Shown: positions 1 to 12,954 of the stretch, piece by piece
Layout of the letters: each line of letters starts with the position of its first letter
Numbering within the stretch: position 1 is the stretch's first letter
From: Cucumis sativus
Lineage: Eukaryota > Streptophyta > Magnoliopsida > Cucurbitales > Cucurbitaceae
Assembly: GCF_000004075.3 (NCBI RefSeq)
Contig: NC_026660.2
Coordinates: forward strand, 22,447,498-22,511,497
Length of the DNA stretch: 64,000 bases
Reading direction: 5' to 3'
Notes under the pieces: generated by a model
The model's input: the letters and a program-made list of their open reading frames with translations, nothing else
Databases searched by the model: none
Told to the model about the DNA's origin: nothing
Translations under genes and position numbers: made by a program

Positions 1-1163
1 ACATTATTTTTAAGTAGGTGTTTAGCCTAATTACACCATGCTAAAATTTGATAATATCAATTATCAACACTGCTAGACATCATATCACAAGATAGTTCTT
101 CAAAATACCTCATCACTTGACACTTGTAAACATTTTGAGTCAATAACCATCTTTTCATGTCAAAACAAGTTAGATATTTAAGTTAAATTATAATTCATCC
201 CCACATTTTGTCACTTGGAACAAATTAATCCTTGTGCTTCTATTTACTTCATTTTGGCCCCTACATTTCTTAGTCCATATTGTGAAGAATACAATTGACT
301 AATAATGTAAGCTGACCTGGCACCACATGGAATCTGACATGACAATTTGATATTGTATGTCTACAGTTCCACATATGGAAGGAAAGCTGAAGTGGCATCA
401 TTTCAGCTTCCACATGGTGCCATGTCAGCTTTTTATGGAATTAAGTCCATATGTTAGAATGTAGGGACTAGAACAAATCAAATGGAAGTATAAAACCAAA
501 ACAGTTACATACTACAAGAAATACAACTACAATCACACAGTTTGACCATCAACCATGCACCTAAGATATACTTCAAACATCTCTTTAATACTCTAGCTTG
601 CAACAGAAAACTACAACCCAGTCCAAAGAATATGACCAACAAACTTGTGACATCTTATAAAAAAGTTAATGATTGAAAATCAATAATAATCCCACAAGAT
701 TGAAAATATGAACCCCATCAACTTGTCTCATACATCAATTTATCTCAACACCCATTTCTTAGGTAAATCGTGTGGATGTAAAAGTTCTATGATCTTTGGA
801 TGGGTCGTGGAAAGGGCAAACTCCTAAAGTGATACTTGTGACATTTTTCCTGGACAAGCATTTTTCTGAAGGGAGGTTGCTGCCGACTGAAATCATTTTC
901 TCTTTAAACATTATGCTTTCTAATTTCATAGTTGGTGCACACACAAGAACTAACGGTTTCTAGGCTTTGGCATAGCACTTAGTTTGACTGCCAAGGCTCA
1001 CTAGTACTTTGACCATTCTTAATGAAACTATTTAATTCCTATTTAGAAAATTTCATGACATCAACAACCTAAAACATTACACATAGAGAAGTGTAATGCA
1101 ACTGATATAAAAACAATACTTGTAAATCAACAATACGGAAGCAAAATGGAAGTAGCCAAATAC
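1..1163 (-). other. Intron sequence of CHR5 at the left window edge
   Basis: This is AT-rich sequence with no codon pattern matching the next expected CHR5 block, which should run from the end of chromodomain 2 into the SNF2 ATPase. It follows the GT donor next to 1164 on the minus strand. I therefore read it as intron, with the next exon left of the window. A 61-codon minus-strand open frame at 759-944 has no recognisable product. Confidence 0.6.
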
Positions 1164-4100
1164 CTTATACTCGTCGATAGCATCTTGTGCAAATGAAATG
1201 TCTACATCCTTTTCCCTAAGATAAAATTTACAAAACAATATTAAGCAAACAAGAACCCAACAACAATAGGTGGAATTGATGCACAAAAAAAAGGACATCT
1301 AACTTCACAAGAAATAACGGATTTTATTGAGAAAAATGGAAGAATCCAACTATACAAGGAATACAAAAAAACGAAGCCTACAACAACTCAGCTAAAGAGG
1401 GTTCTAGCTAAGTTAAATGTTAGCTAAAAAATGATTACAAAAAATCCTTCAAACTGAAGCCCAGAAAGGGGTATAAAACCACATAGAAGATCAAGCCTCA
1501 CTGGTCCCTCTCCACTCCTTTAAACACTTAGTTGTTTCTCTCCCCAAAGATTCCATTAGGCACATACACCAGCAAACCAAAAGAAGCAACATTTCTCTCT
1601 AAAAGGCAAATGGAGAAAGAACTCCTCGATCATCACTTGGATATCCATCTAACGAGCTTTGACAATACTGAAACACAAGACATGCCAACACGCCAAATTC
1701 TAGAAATGTAGGAGACGACACGTTGAGGACATGCTTTTTTAAAAATTATTTTCAAATATATATAAATATATAGGAAAATTGTTTTAAATGAAAAAACTTC
1801 TGAAAATATTTACAAATATAGCAAAATATCACAATCTATATGTGACAGACCATGAAAGACCTTGGTCTATCACGGTTCATCGTAGATAGATAGTGATATT
1901 TTGTAGATATTTTGTAAATATTTTGGTTCATTTTGCTAAATTTGAAAAAACATGTTTTTATAGTAAGTATTTGAAATACTTTTTTTAGAAAATTAACAAC
2001 TTTCATTGAGAAAAAAATGAAAGAACACTGTTTTTTTATCAAGTACTATAAACAATTAATACTAGCTTTTCTATTAGTTATTAAAAATAATGTTTTTCTT
2101 TAAATTAATGAAGGAGAGGAAAGGTCATTTATGGGAGAAAAACTAAAAAGTAACCAAAAGCCCATTTAAGGGGAAAAACCCTATTGCCACATTAGGAGCC
2201 CATTTAAAAAAAACCCTATGACCACATCACAAGACAAGGATGTAATAAGGCCTAAATAATATTTCTTTTCCCTTCTTGCACTATTCTTCCTTCCCAGTTC
2301 CATGCAAGAATAATGTGGAAGACCAGGTAGGAAAAGAGAAAGGATCCAACTTCACAACCAACTTCCTTTGCCAAGCTCCTGATTTTCTCTTGATCAGGAT
2401 TAACAGCCAAGAATTAACTTTTGCTCCAATTAATCTTAAGCCCTGACATTGCCTCAAAGAACTCCAACATATGTTAAGAATAGGGAAAGATTCGTCCTTG
2501 CCAGAGCAGAAGAAAATCATAGCATCAGTAATTGGAGATGAGACAAGGCCACTTCCTCATCACCAAAAGAGCTCAATTTTGCCTTTAGTCCCCTATTTAT
2601 GAGTTTACTCAAGACATCCACAACAAATAAGAACAAGAAGGGGGATAAGTGTCCTTGTCTTAGACCCTGGAATCCTTTATCAAAGAGCTATATTTATGAG
2701 GATAGAATAATTCACATGCACATCCTCCATTTATACCCAAACCCTTTTTCTCCATCACCTTATTGTATAGCATCTCTTTTTTGTTATGTAGAAAATTATT
2801 TGAGCTCACTCATAAAATTATAAAGGGGAGAAAAACACTTTAAAAATTCATTCAGAAGTTCATTCGAAGAATAATGATTCTAGTTACCAAGTTGCTTCGG
2901 CATAAGACAACCCTTGCCACTTTACCAAATACTCTGGTACTACATCACCTGAACCATCTTTGCTGATACGGTCAGCGATAACTCTCTCCACCTACAAATC
3001 CACATTTAAACCTGATTACTAAATGTTTTAAGCAAAACCTAAAAAATAACGGATAAAGTTCAACAAAGTAACCTGACTATTTTGCTTGATGAGATCCAAA
3101 TCCATTTCCTTACTGACATCATAGACCTCGATCTGTAAACATATCCACCAAACAATAAATGAGATGCCGTATCAAAAGTTGTAGTGTTACTTGGTGAATA
3201 AGAATTATTTTACATAGAAGCACATCATAGAGGTTATTTCATTTGAATCAACAAATCCGTCATCATTGTTTTTTCGCTTATAGACAATTCTGTTTTACCA
3301 TACTTTGGCACAGAAAAATTAATGTAAATTCCCTAAAAGAGTCTAATACAAGAATAGAGTTGATTACAAAAACTATTAAAATGTACTATTATAACAAGAA
3401 GAACCACAGAAAAAGTCTCCTAATTAAAGATCTGCCATCAGACAACTTAGAAGATGACTCGTGACTTATAAAACCTTCTAAAGCAGCTGCAACTGTGCCA
3501 GTATGCTTGTGTTCAAAGAGTGTCATACATGTTATTTTCAAAGGCTACTAATAGTAAAGCACTTCATGAATATTCAGAACAATCTTACGTAACTGACAAT
3601 TTGCACTGGATATTTTATTACAGTATCAAGCAAAAATTACCTCCTCACGGGAGACACTCTTCCTGTACCTGATTTCATCCATGACCTTTTTAGTGTAGTT
3701 TAAAACCTTCTTAAAACCACTAAGCTGCAAGAAAAATGTGTTTAATGCCAGAGGAAAGGACAAAAAGTTAGCTAAAGACAAAGATCCGTCGCACTTCAAA
3801 AAGAGAATGTTCTTTCGATGAGACAATACAAAACAAAAATAAAACAAAAAGCCACTCGAAAACATACATATTGTAGTTCAGAGAATGGTTTCCATTGACA
3901 GTGTAAATGCGACTGGCCTTTCCATTTTATCAAAAATTCCACCTCATTCCAGTCCGGTTCAGAATCAAATGAATGACTAGACAGGACAGGATCTATAGGT
4001 CTATTATTTCTTATAGCATCTTCAGCAGTGCCCTTTGGCTGGTGCCAGAGAACTTTTTCAATTGCATCACCATCTTCCTCTTCAACTTCCTCCTAAAAGT

Positions 4101-6694
4101 ACGTATAACAAAGATATTGAAAGTGTAAATAATCAATTCAAACTAACACACGAGACAAAAGCCTTTAAATAGGCCTCAAAACAAGCTATACAGCCAATTA
4201 GAGAACACACCACTCGCTCAACAAGTACCCAACTCTGCGGAACCAGATCATAGTAACAAAAGATAATGGAGGGGCAACAGCAAATGGACTAGAAATAAAT
4301 GAGACTGGGTAAAATTATGAATACATCATAAACACAACGAACCAAAAAATTAACATCAACAATCACAAGCTAGATAATCATAGTACAGCTCATTGCAATC
4401 CAGCAAAGGAGCAACCCCAAAATCATACAATACTTGTTATGATTTTTTAAGAACTAAAAAATTTTGAATCGAAAAGACCAACAAAGACATAGACAAAGAA
4501 TCTTAATTCAGAACCAATATACAAAAATATACCATCAGCAGCCTCAATATAATTGAAAAATGCAAGCACACCTTTTGGGACTTTTTCTTTTTGCCCTCAT
4601 CAAATTCTTCACTTTCTTCACTTTCAACATATGAAACTTTTCGAACTGACCTACTAGAAGTTCTGACCTCACTTCTGCGTCCTGAAACACCTGCTGTTAC
4701 AGAATAGCGGCCACTATTCTTGCGAAGGTGAGTGCCAGTTTTCACTGAACTTTTAAAAGCCTCAACACTATCACTAGCAGAATCCTCCATCGATGATTCA
4801 TCCTCTTCATATGAGAATTTTCCTTTTCTTTGCCGAATAGATGATTGGTATGGTTTACGTTCACTGGTAGATTTTACATTGCGTACTCCTTTACCTCGTT
4901 GCTTTCCCCTGCCTTTCTTTCCATAATTAGGTCCTTCATCATCAGAAATCTCTAAATCATCATCATCACTCCCATCATCTTCCTCATAATCTTCACCATC
5001 CCAGTCTTTGTCCTGCTATCAATAAAACACTAAATTAGTGTCCACTGTGCAGAAAAATGATAGTGTCAGGTCATAATTAGGAAGTACAAGAAGCATCATA
5101 TATTAACTGCATAATGAAAAAAATGTGGACAAAAGAGACTACATTTTGAAAAATATTTATATGTGCATACTCATCTACAACAAAGAAGAAGAAATTACAT
5201 TTTAGAGATAATAAACAAGTAGCAGTAAGACCTGCAAGGGTAAAGATCGTCAATGGCATGAAGGGGGGAAACCCCAAGAAACAAGATTCATCGAGAAGCA
5301 TCAATGATAGGGAGAGCAACGAAATATTGATTAATAAGGAGAAGAGAAAAGAAATCAGCAAAGATGTTGTTTATATAGGATAAATCCTAAAAAGAAAATC
5401 GATGCTGGCAGAAAGTAGGAGGCAGAATCTAGTAGTGATTAGCTTAACTTTTTTTATTTTACTTTAAGATTACAGGGCTTCATACTTGTCACAACTTTGT
5501 TCCATAACAAGAAGTGCTTGATTTATGTATGAGCAGTTTTTTTCACTTTTTCTTTTCCATCGTGTACTTCTACATTTGTTCAATGCCATACAAACAACAT
5601 TATTAAAGAATAAATGAAACTACAAGAGGAAGGAAGAATACATAAATATATGCACACGTGGTTCATGGAAGGATGGAAAAAAATTACCACGTCATGAAAT
5701 CTAGCACAAATTTGTTGAACAATACATACAAATACCTACCTTCTTCACTGAGCGGCCACTTGCAACGCCATAATCAGGTTCGAAGTCCACATCGTCAGGG
5801 TCATCTTCTGCAAAAACCCACAAATATAAAATTTATCAAATACGATTAAGTCAAATACTGATTGATAGAAGAAGTAGAAACAAAGTGTAGCCAAATGTCA
5901 ACCAACTGAAATTAAAGCATGGTAAACAGTTTATAAATAACCCTACAGGAAAAGGTACCTTCTTCCTCGTCCTCTTCATAATCGGCATCATCATTATGGT
6001 CTTCATCATATCCATCATCATCATCTTCGTCATTCACAACTCTAGAATTTCTTCGCATGTGATTGCTGTTGGCATTAACAGACTGTGACTGTGACTGCAA
6101 TCTATTTGACTTTACTGAGTTATGAAATCCCCTGTACGGCAGGGAATCACTCTGCTCATCTCCATCCTGCTCATAATATTCATCTGACAACATCCCATCT
6201 TCTGCAGTGACATCGGTATACCTTCTTTGATCTTTACCCTCTTTTATTTGGTCATCATCTTCAAATTCTGAACCTCCATCCTTCTCATTGGATAAATTAT
6301 CTTCTGATCCTTCTCCGCTTCTATTGTCAGACTCACTCTTAGACTCCTGCGCAGAATCAGAACCCCCATGAATCATAGGCTGGCAGTCCTTCCAAAATGT
6401 TGAACCCCACCTTCTACCCACTGCCGTTCTTCTTCCAGAATTTTGTAAGTTTGACACTCTCATAGCAATTCCATCATCTGCAGCTGGCTCATTTTGAAAC
6501 CTACTGGAATCATCTACCTGACCTCCACTGTGATAGGGTGCGTCCATGTTCATATTAAATTCTTTATCTGTACCCATGTCCTCTTCGTCATTTCCTGCAG
6601 AGGTGTGAGTTCTATCGGTAACTTGTCCATGGCCTTTATCTTCCAATACACCATGAGAACCTGGTTCGTTTGAATGATTCCTAAAAAAGGCCAT
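1164..6694 (-). CDS. CHR5: CHR5, CHD1-type chromatin remodeler, N-terminal part (gene cut by left window edge)
   Basis: Exons in minus-strand order are 6694-5959, 5807-5740, 5012-4572, 4092-3868, 3724-3641, 3132-3073, 2991-2888 and 1215-1164, giving 590 codons, all in frame with GT-AG introns. The start MAFFRNHSNE matches the start I recall for Arabidopsis CHR5. Residues 1 to about 415 are acidic and low complexity, with conserved islands such as WGSTFWKDCQP, MLSDEYYEQD and RSVRKVSYVES. The exons from 4092 to 1164 encode tandem chromodomains, with EFLIKWKGQSHLHCQW in the first and EYLVKWQGLSYAEATW in the second. The SNF2 helicase and DNA-binding parts lie outside the window. In the family this nuclear ATPase slides nucleosomes and promotes expression of embryo and seed-maturation genes. 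The last visible intron (1216-2887) is unusually long and filled with repeat relics. The identification is very sure; the exon ends are predictions. Confidence 0.95.
1317..1600 (-). mobile_element. LINE 3' end relic
   Basis: Read on the minus strand, the segment gives a C-terminal piece resembling WNLWGER, VFKGVERD and a degraded tail, followed by the 3' motif TTTTCTCAATAAAA. This pattern is typical of the tail of plant LINEs, and the frame is broken. A second similar tail (TTTCATTGAGAAAAAAATGAAAG on the plus strand, near 1998-2020) suggests that two LINE insertions, or a rearranged one, occupy this intron. Confidence 0.55.
1803..1924. repeat. Fold-back (inverted-repeat) AT-rich element, copy 1
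   Basis: The left arm begins AAAATATTTACAAATATAGC and ends near CAATCTAT. The reverse complement of the right arm begins AAAATATTTACAAAATATCT and ends near CTATCTAT. The arms are about 38 bp each and the whole is 122 bp. This is the clearest copy of a family seen repeatedly in the window. It has no coding capacity and is probably a non-autonomous MITE or fold-back element. Confidence 0.7.
2281..2690 (-). mobile_element. Decayed LINE (non-LTR) reverse transcriptase fragment
   Basis: Minus-strand translation, hopping between frames, gives the hallmarks of plant LINE reverse transcriptase: GFQGLRQG followed by LSPFLF, then LSHLQ, then IFFCSGKDESFPILN, then a segment resembling SGLKINW. The usual ADDT core is broken by stops and frameshifts. 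It lies inside the CHR5 intron, in the same orientation as the gene, and is clearly non-functional. The 5' part of the element (endonuclease domain) is absent. Confidence 0.8.
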
Positions 6695-7960
6695 TCTTCT
6701 ACATGGAATAAAACATCTCAACTTAGTGCTGGTGAAAAAGAAGCTTTGTATCCTGAAAGTGGAACACTACACTTAATACTATCTCGATCAAAATGGAAAG
6801 TAATGAACTAGAAAAATTGAACTTTTCCTTAGTAAAGGTCAGGTATTCAAAATCATATAAATATGCTGTACCAGAAAGACAGAATTGTGAATGGTGAAGT
6901 GAAGGAGAAATGCAGTAATACAGAAGGCGGGAACGTGAACCTCAAAAGAAAAAAGGTTTAAGAAAGTAACTAATATCAAACAAGCTTGGTCCGCACCATC
7001 CTGCACACTTCATTGTAGTTTCCGACTTAACACTCAAAACCCATTGGGTGAATTAACTTACATCATACATTCAACAAACCACCTTCCAGTTTCCTTTGTT
7101 TACTAAGCCTTTCCGAGCAGAAAACAGTTCATGTGAACTTACAGCAATTATTTCAAACAAGGGAAGAATTAAGCCAATGTAAATAATTGAAGTGCAGAGG
7201 TTAGTATTCAAAGCAAAATCCAAGCTGAAGGTGGCACGTGACAAAGCCCAAGTGAGTGTACAAACGAAACTCGACACTAAGCAATTCGTTCATCAATCAG
7301 AAATAAAATCCCTTCACGGAATTCTAAACACATGACTATCCGAAGCCAAGACAAATTCAGATAACGCGGAAAACTAATGCTAAAACATAGTGCACACAGC
7401 AATTTCCAGATCAACAAACTAAGTCCGAAAATCAAATATTTTAAAGACTAAAACCCCCCGAAACCCCCAGAAAAAAACCTAGCATTCAAACGAACTCCCA
7501 ATCCATAATCAGAAACTTCAAAAAACGCTAAGAAATTACGATCGGAAAGCAGAAGGAAAAAGATGATCGAAAAGAAAAGTTAAGTCTCTCACCTTGAGAA
7601 GGCAAGCAGAAGGTAAAGAAAATGAAGTTTGACTGATCAAGATGGAAAGAACGCAAAGGGTAAAAGTTTATCCTATTCCTATGAAAGGCGCCAATTGTGA
7701 GTCGCCGGAAGTAAATCGGCGACAAGGCGAACAGTGAGGAATTGAATCGGGTTGGGTTATCCGGTAAGGGAGAGAAAAACCGAAAGGAATTCAAAAAGAT
7801 GATGGACAACGGCGGTGGTGGCGGCGGCGGCGGCTGAGATGCGCCAGGTGGCAACGTGAACAACAGATTTAGGAGGAAGAAAGAAGAAGAAGAAGGAGAA
7901 GGAGAAGGAGAAGAAGGAGATGAAAAAAAGAGTGAAATTTGTATTTCGTTTAACCTTCCT
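6695..7960 (-). promoter_or_regulatory. 5' leader of CHR5 with a probable leader intron
   Basis: On the minus strand, a CT-rich stretch from about 7950 down to 7593 ends in a good donor (CTCAAG then GTGAGAG). An acceptor (CCATGTAG) lies four bases before the start codon, at 6698/6699. This suggests a non-coding first exon and a leader intron of about 890 bp at 6699-7592. On the plus strand the region around 7808-7836 reads as GGC/GGT triplets and 7870-7920 as GAAGAAGGAG purine repeats. No TATA box was convincing, so the transcription start is unknown. Confidence 0.5.
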
Positions 7961-10900
7961 CTCGTTTTTTGTTTTTTCGTTTTTTCGTTTTTCTTTTTTC
8001 TCTTTTCTCTTTTTTTTTTCCTCTTTTGTGGTTTGATTTAACGAAGGATTGTTTCCGAGAGAGATAAGTGTTTATGAAAAAAGGAAGAATTAGGAATTCG
8101 GAGATAATTGATTGGGAATGGCTTTGAGGGCTTTTCTTTTTCTTTCTTCTTCTTTTTTATTTCTTTTCGATTTCCATTGCCTTGTGGTTATTTTCTTCAA
8201 TCACACATTATTTCCAAATTAATCCCTAGGGCAAAAAATATCTTTTAAATAAAAATTATCAAAAATAACAAATTTGAGAAAATATTTAACAAAATTTTAT
8301 ATTCTATAAATAACAAACATTTGATAATCATGGTTGTGTTGATAAAATCAAAAGATTTTATTATATCTTATAAATATTTTAATTATGGATCAAATCAAAA
8401 GATTTTGTTATGGCTTATAAATATTTTAATCTATATGAATTTGTTATATCTTATAAATATTTTAATTTATTTTACGAAGTTGTTTTCAGGGTTTTTTTTC
8501 AAAAATACAAAAACTAACTGATTATTTATACATCATAGAATATAAGACAAAATTAACTAAATATTTTGTGAAATGTTTTATTTTTTATAATTACTATTAT
8601 TTAAAAAAAAAATCTAAAATATTTTTACAATTTAGATACAATCATGGTAATAGAACCAATATAGACTAGGATTAGGATTGGCTTTTTTTTGTTATATTTA
8701 TAAATATTTCAAAAAAAACCATTTTAAATAATATTCTTTCTTATTGTAACTTGTTGGTAATATTTATGATTTTTTATAAATATATATATAAAAAAAAAAA
8801 AAATTATTTGTCCTGATATTCTATCTAGGAAGTGTAAATATTTTGTCGGCTTTTCTATTTTTGATCATTTATCTAATATCAATTTATATTTTTCATCTAC
8901 AAACAAAAAAGAAACTATTTTTTGCATTCAAAATCTATGATGATGTGTGAATTTTCATCCCTACCTATGGATGTTGTAATTTTATGTACTAATTTGAACC
9001 ATTAAAATGATTAATTTAAATGTTGTCTCTTTTGTGTTTTTAGAGAATTGTATATGGAGACAAAAGTAAAATAAATTAAATTCATGAATAATTCTCTAGT
9101 TTTAGGCTTTTGAAGGAAATGTTATGAGCCAAACCATTGTGGGAACCACAAATGTTGGTAAAGGACAATAGTCTCTAAGAAAATACTTGAAAATATTATT
9201 CCATTTTCATTCAATAGTCTTACCCTATCGAAACGCTCGTGTTCAACTTTAATAGGGTATAAATTGATCAATGAGCCCTCGACAAGCCCTGCCATTAATT
9301 GGAAATTTGATTGGTGCGTAAATTAACTATGCAATAACTCGATCAGAGTAACAAGTTTTAACAATCAATTGTCGTATATTGTTTTTAATCTATAGGTGTT
9401 GGTTGGTTGTTTCCTTTCTTGAAAAAAATAAATTTCAAATCGAAATTTAATGGATTGTGAATCTTGAACAACTTTTCAAGTTTAAAACAAATTTATGATT
9501 TTAACAACGTGGTTTATTTTTGTATTAAATTGAAGTTTTGGTTCTATATTTAGGAGAAAGCCAAGATTCGGTCCGGGTAGGTTTAAAAGTTATAATATAA
9601 TTATTATGGGTTTATAAAACCCCGTAAATAATCTATGTAGTTTGATAAATCCCTCGACAAGAGCTATATGGAATGAATGGTCTAACGGATGGATGACCAC
9701 AAAATATAGGAGAAGATGGAATTTGTCACACTTATTGAAATTGGGGATTTATACGACTATCTATCTACATCACATCCGGGAGAAACTACCGAAAAGGAAT
9801 TCCGTGTATTCATATTGCCCTTTCCACTCCTTTGATCTTCTCTTAATCTCCATCTTATACTCATCAATCTCCCGCGCTTGCTCTAAGAACCATAGTATCT
9901 CCTCTAACACTCACTCTTGGTCTCTTATTTCTTTTCTCTTGTAGCTCATTTTCATTATTTGTTGTTAGTTCTCATCTTATGCGCTATCACGAGACTGAAA
10001 GATGTGAGCGATAGTACCAAAAGTCAAAAGCTAATATCACAACAAACAAATGTACACGGATAAAGTTACAAAAGTATTTTTTGCGCATACAGATACAAGC
10101 AAAAAGTAACAAAAAATAAAAGAAAAATATGATTTTAAAATGAAAATTGTCATTCATTTTGAAATCAACGTGTTTGACAACATATTTGGGTGAAATTACC
10201 AAAACATTATTCCAAACAGACAAACTTGTCTCTTCCCTCCATCGATTTCCTATCTCTCTTTATCTTATATGCACCTCTCTCACTCTATCTTCAACTATCC
10301 TAGTATCTTATATGTCGCTCACTTATGGTCATATATTGCCCATTAATATCTACTACATTATTGCATACCTACATCTAATGTTTCGATCAACATTCTTATG
10401 GGTAGTGATGAAATCTCTTCAACATTTTGATGTCAATGTTCGATGAAAAAAAATGAAAATGAAGAATGGACGATACAACTGGAGGAAAGAAAATCGATAG
10501 GGATGATAGGAAGGAAAAAGAAAAAAGAAATATAAGAATGATTTTATAACTTTTGCGAGTGATGATATAAGTGATAGGACAAAGTTCATAAGTTTTCAAA
10601 AGCGAGACATTAACTAATTTGAAGTTTGGGGCTGAGTATATTATACAACTATTCTCATCGAATGAATGTTAATTGAAAAAGAAAATCCTTTATACGTCTA
10701 TTTAAATTCAAAATACACAAATTGAGAAGCAAGAACAATTAGCGAGAACGAGAGCAAAAGCAAGTGGTAACGATACAAGTGAGAGTCAATCGTAAAGATC
10801 GAGTGTCGAAGGGCACCACATCTTCATATTGTAATTTGAACGCGCAATATCACAAGTAAAACGTGAAAAATCTTTAACTTTCCAAAAAGTATCATTTATA

Positions 10901-11450
10901 ATTTTTATTTGGTCTTTTAGAATGGACCACACACGTAAATTCCCTTTCAAAATATCAAAACGAAGCAAGACTTAGTTTTTCAAAAGTATATTTTTTAACC
11001 TTACGTTATCATCATCACATCCACGTCAAATTATGAAATGAAAATTTGTATACAGATACTAGGATCTCCCTCTCGTTTCACTCCTCTTACTCTTTAGATT
11101 CCTTTCCTCTCTATTAATTTTCTTCTTGCAACTCATTTTTCATGTACTTTGTTCTCATTCTTAATATTAAAAGAAATCTAGCTATGTGATTGAAAGCAAG
11201 CAAGCGAGCAAGGATAAAAAAGTCAAAATCAAAGAGCAACGCTATAAGGTAAATAGGTAATTTTTTCGACATAATATCAAAATATTGTAAAAAGAACTTT
11301 GCTTTTAAAAGTAGAATAAGTTCTTTTTTCAGCATAGTTGGTTGTAATTGAACCTCCGATCTCATGTCAATACCACCGAGTCAAGTCACTTTAACCGAAT
11401 TGTGAACCACAATTTTGAGTGAATAGTACAATTATCCCATTCCAATTCCA
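7961..11450. other. Spacer between divergent CHR5 and the mitochondrial carrier gene
   Basis: No credible gene was found. The sequence is AT-rich with short chance ORFs. At 8350-8475 three right-end fragments of the fold-back family (consensus TATAAATATTTTAAT) stand in a row, and another fragment lies near 8690. CT/GAGCGAG-rich segments at about 9820-10060, 10230-10330 and 11060-11230 resemble one another loosely and may be old copies of a dispersed repeat. The two flanking genes are transcribed away from this spacer, so both promoters should lie in it. Confidence 0.5.
8350..8475. repeat. Three consecutive fold-back end fragments
   Basis: The block TATAAATATTTTAAT, preceded by TTNTTATATCT or TTGTTATGGCT, occurs three times at roughly 42-46 bp spacing. 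The same block is the right end of the fold-back copy at 16767-16840. This is either local tandem duplication of an element end or nested insertions. Confidence 0.5.
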
Positions 11451-12954
11451 TTGGTTTCATTCGGATTTTGGAGCCTATTTTCGTTAGGGATGCATGACCT
11501 AAATTCCTCACCTCTCGCTTATTCTGTCCCTCGATCCTTTGCCCATCGCCTTTCATCTAAACCAAATAGAAAAACCGCAAACAAAATCAATCTTGGCTCC
11601 GGTCAGTTCCCCGTTTCAATCGCATTCATCCTTCAGTTTTATTAATTATTCCAAAAATTCAAGATGACGATCGATTGATATCGTTTTTTTCTGTAGATCC
11701 AAGGGGGCAGGATTCCGATCCGATCTTCATAATTGTATGTAAATGTATAACTATGGGCATTTATGTTTTTCATGATCGTGATTTTCTGGTTCTGCTGCTT
11801 AGAATCGATGATTTTGTTTTCTATTCTCTAGAGAATCTTTATTTCTGAAAGTAGTTCTATGCTTGTGTTTTTGAAGGCTGGGGGCAAAGGTTAAAGATCG
11901 TCTTTTCCTGTTTGCCTTCCTCGTCTGTGTATTCCTCAACTTGATGATGCAGGGAAAGGAGGGGGTTGATCGCAGTGTCTTGTGAGTCCTGTCCTTTCCT
12001 AACATTGCAGAATTACTGCATTAGAAGATTGATCTAGGCAACTGCTATACCTTGGACATTGGAATAAGGTTCTTGCTCGGACACCCAAACTACTGCTTTT
12101 TGTTGCCCGGTTCTTTGCCTTTTAATTCTTTTGAGTGGGTTGATTAGAATCCTCGAGGACAATTTTTCTTGTTTATTATATAGTTGAATCTTTTGGTCAG
12201 TCTTCATATGTTCGGGCAATTGCCATATTATTTTGAGTAAATTTACAATGAAGGGTTTTTCTTTAGAGGAAACAACGACTGCATTGATGTGATTAAATTA
12301 CAAAAGGGGTTCCTATTGGTGGATTACAAAAAAATTCCCCAATTAGTCATTAGTTAAATTGTAGTTACAAAAAGGGGTGATCAATTTACATCAACTAAGA
12401 GATAAGAGAGTTATAGAAGCATTGTAGTCTTGTTCCTTATCTCTAAAGACGAGTTCTGCTCAAGCCAAGTAGACCAAAAGAAAGCTCAAACCAAATTTAC
12501 AAATGAAGTTTGAAATATACTTTCTACTTTAGTCATTTTTTATGATATTGAAGTATCATAATTCATAGATCAGTCATCTGTGAGTGCACCAATGACAATA
12601 CTGATAATCTAAGGTCCTGAAGCATATCTAATTTATGTTGATAAGTTTTATTGCTCTTATTTCCTTGGCCCTTTGTAGTTTTTTTCCTGATGGTTTTTGG
12701 AGCTAGATATTATTTGAGGTTGTAGAATTTTGGTTAATTGATGTAAGCATGTCATCTGCTTGAACATTTGGCTTTTTGTTCGACACATCTGCTTGAACAT
12801 TTGGCTTTTTGTTCGACACTCTTCTGTTTCACGCACGGTACACTCTTTTATGTGTTCAAGTAACCAATGAAAAACATAAATGAAATTGACTAAATTTTGA
12901 GCGAGAAGTCATCATCTATTACAGGCCGGAGATCACCTTGGGCGATTTCTAAAC
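11451..12954 (+). other. Probable 5' leader and leader intron of the mitochondrial carrier gene
   Basis: An acceptor (TCTATTACAG) at 12924/12925 lies 30 bp before the ATG, so at least one leader intron is likely. Candidate upstream leader exons lie in 11450-11730, but their ends cannot be fixed by eye. The intron contains a LINE-tail-like segment (about 12240-12480) and a perfect 33-bp tandem duplication (12753-12818). Confidence 0.4.
12753..12818. repeat. Perfect tandem duplication, 2 x 33 bp
   Basis: The unit beginning CATCTGCTTGAACATTTGGC occurs twice without a mismatch, at 12753-12785 and 12786-12818, head to tail. The perfect identity suggests a recent slippage or duplication event. It lies in the leader intron of the carrier gene. 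Confidence 0.95.

Noticed and set aside
759..944. 61-codon minus-strand frame in the CHR5 intron
   Set aside because: It does not match the next expected CHR5 segment and no family was recognised. Probably chance or a repeat fragment.
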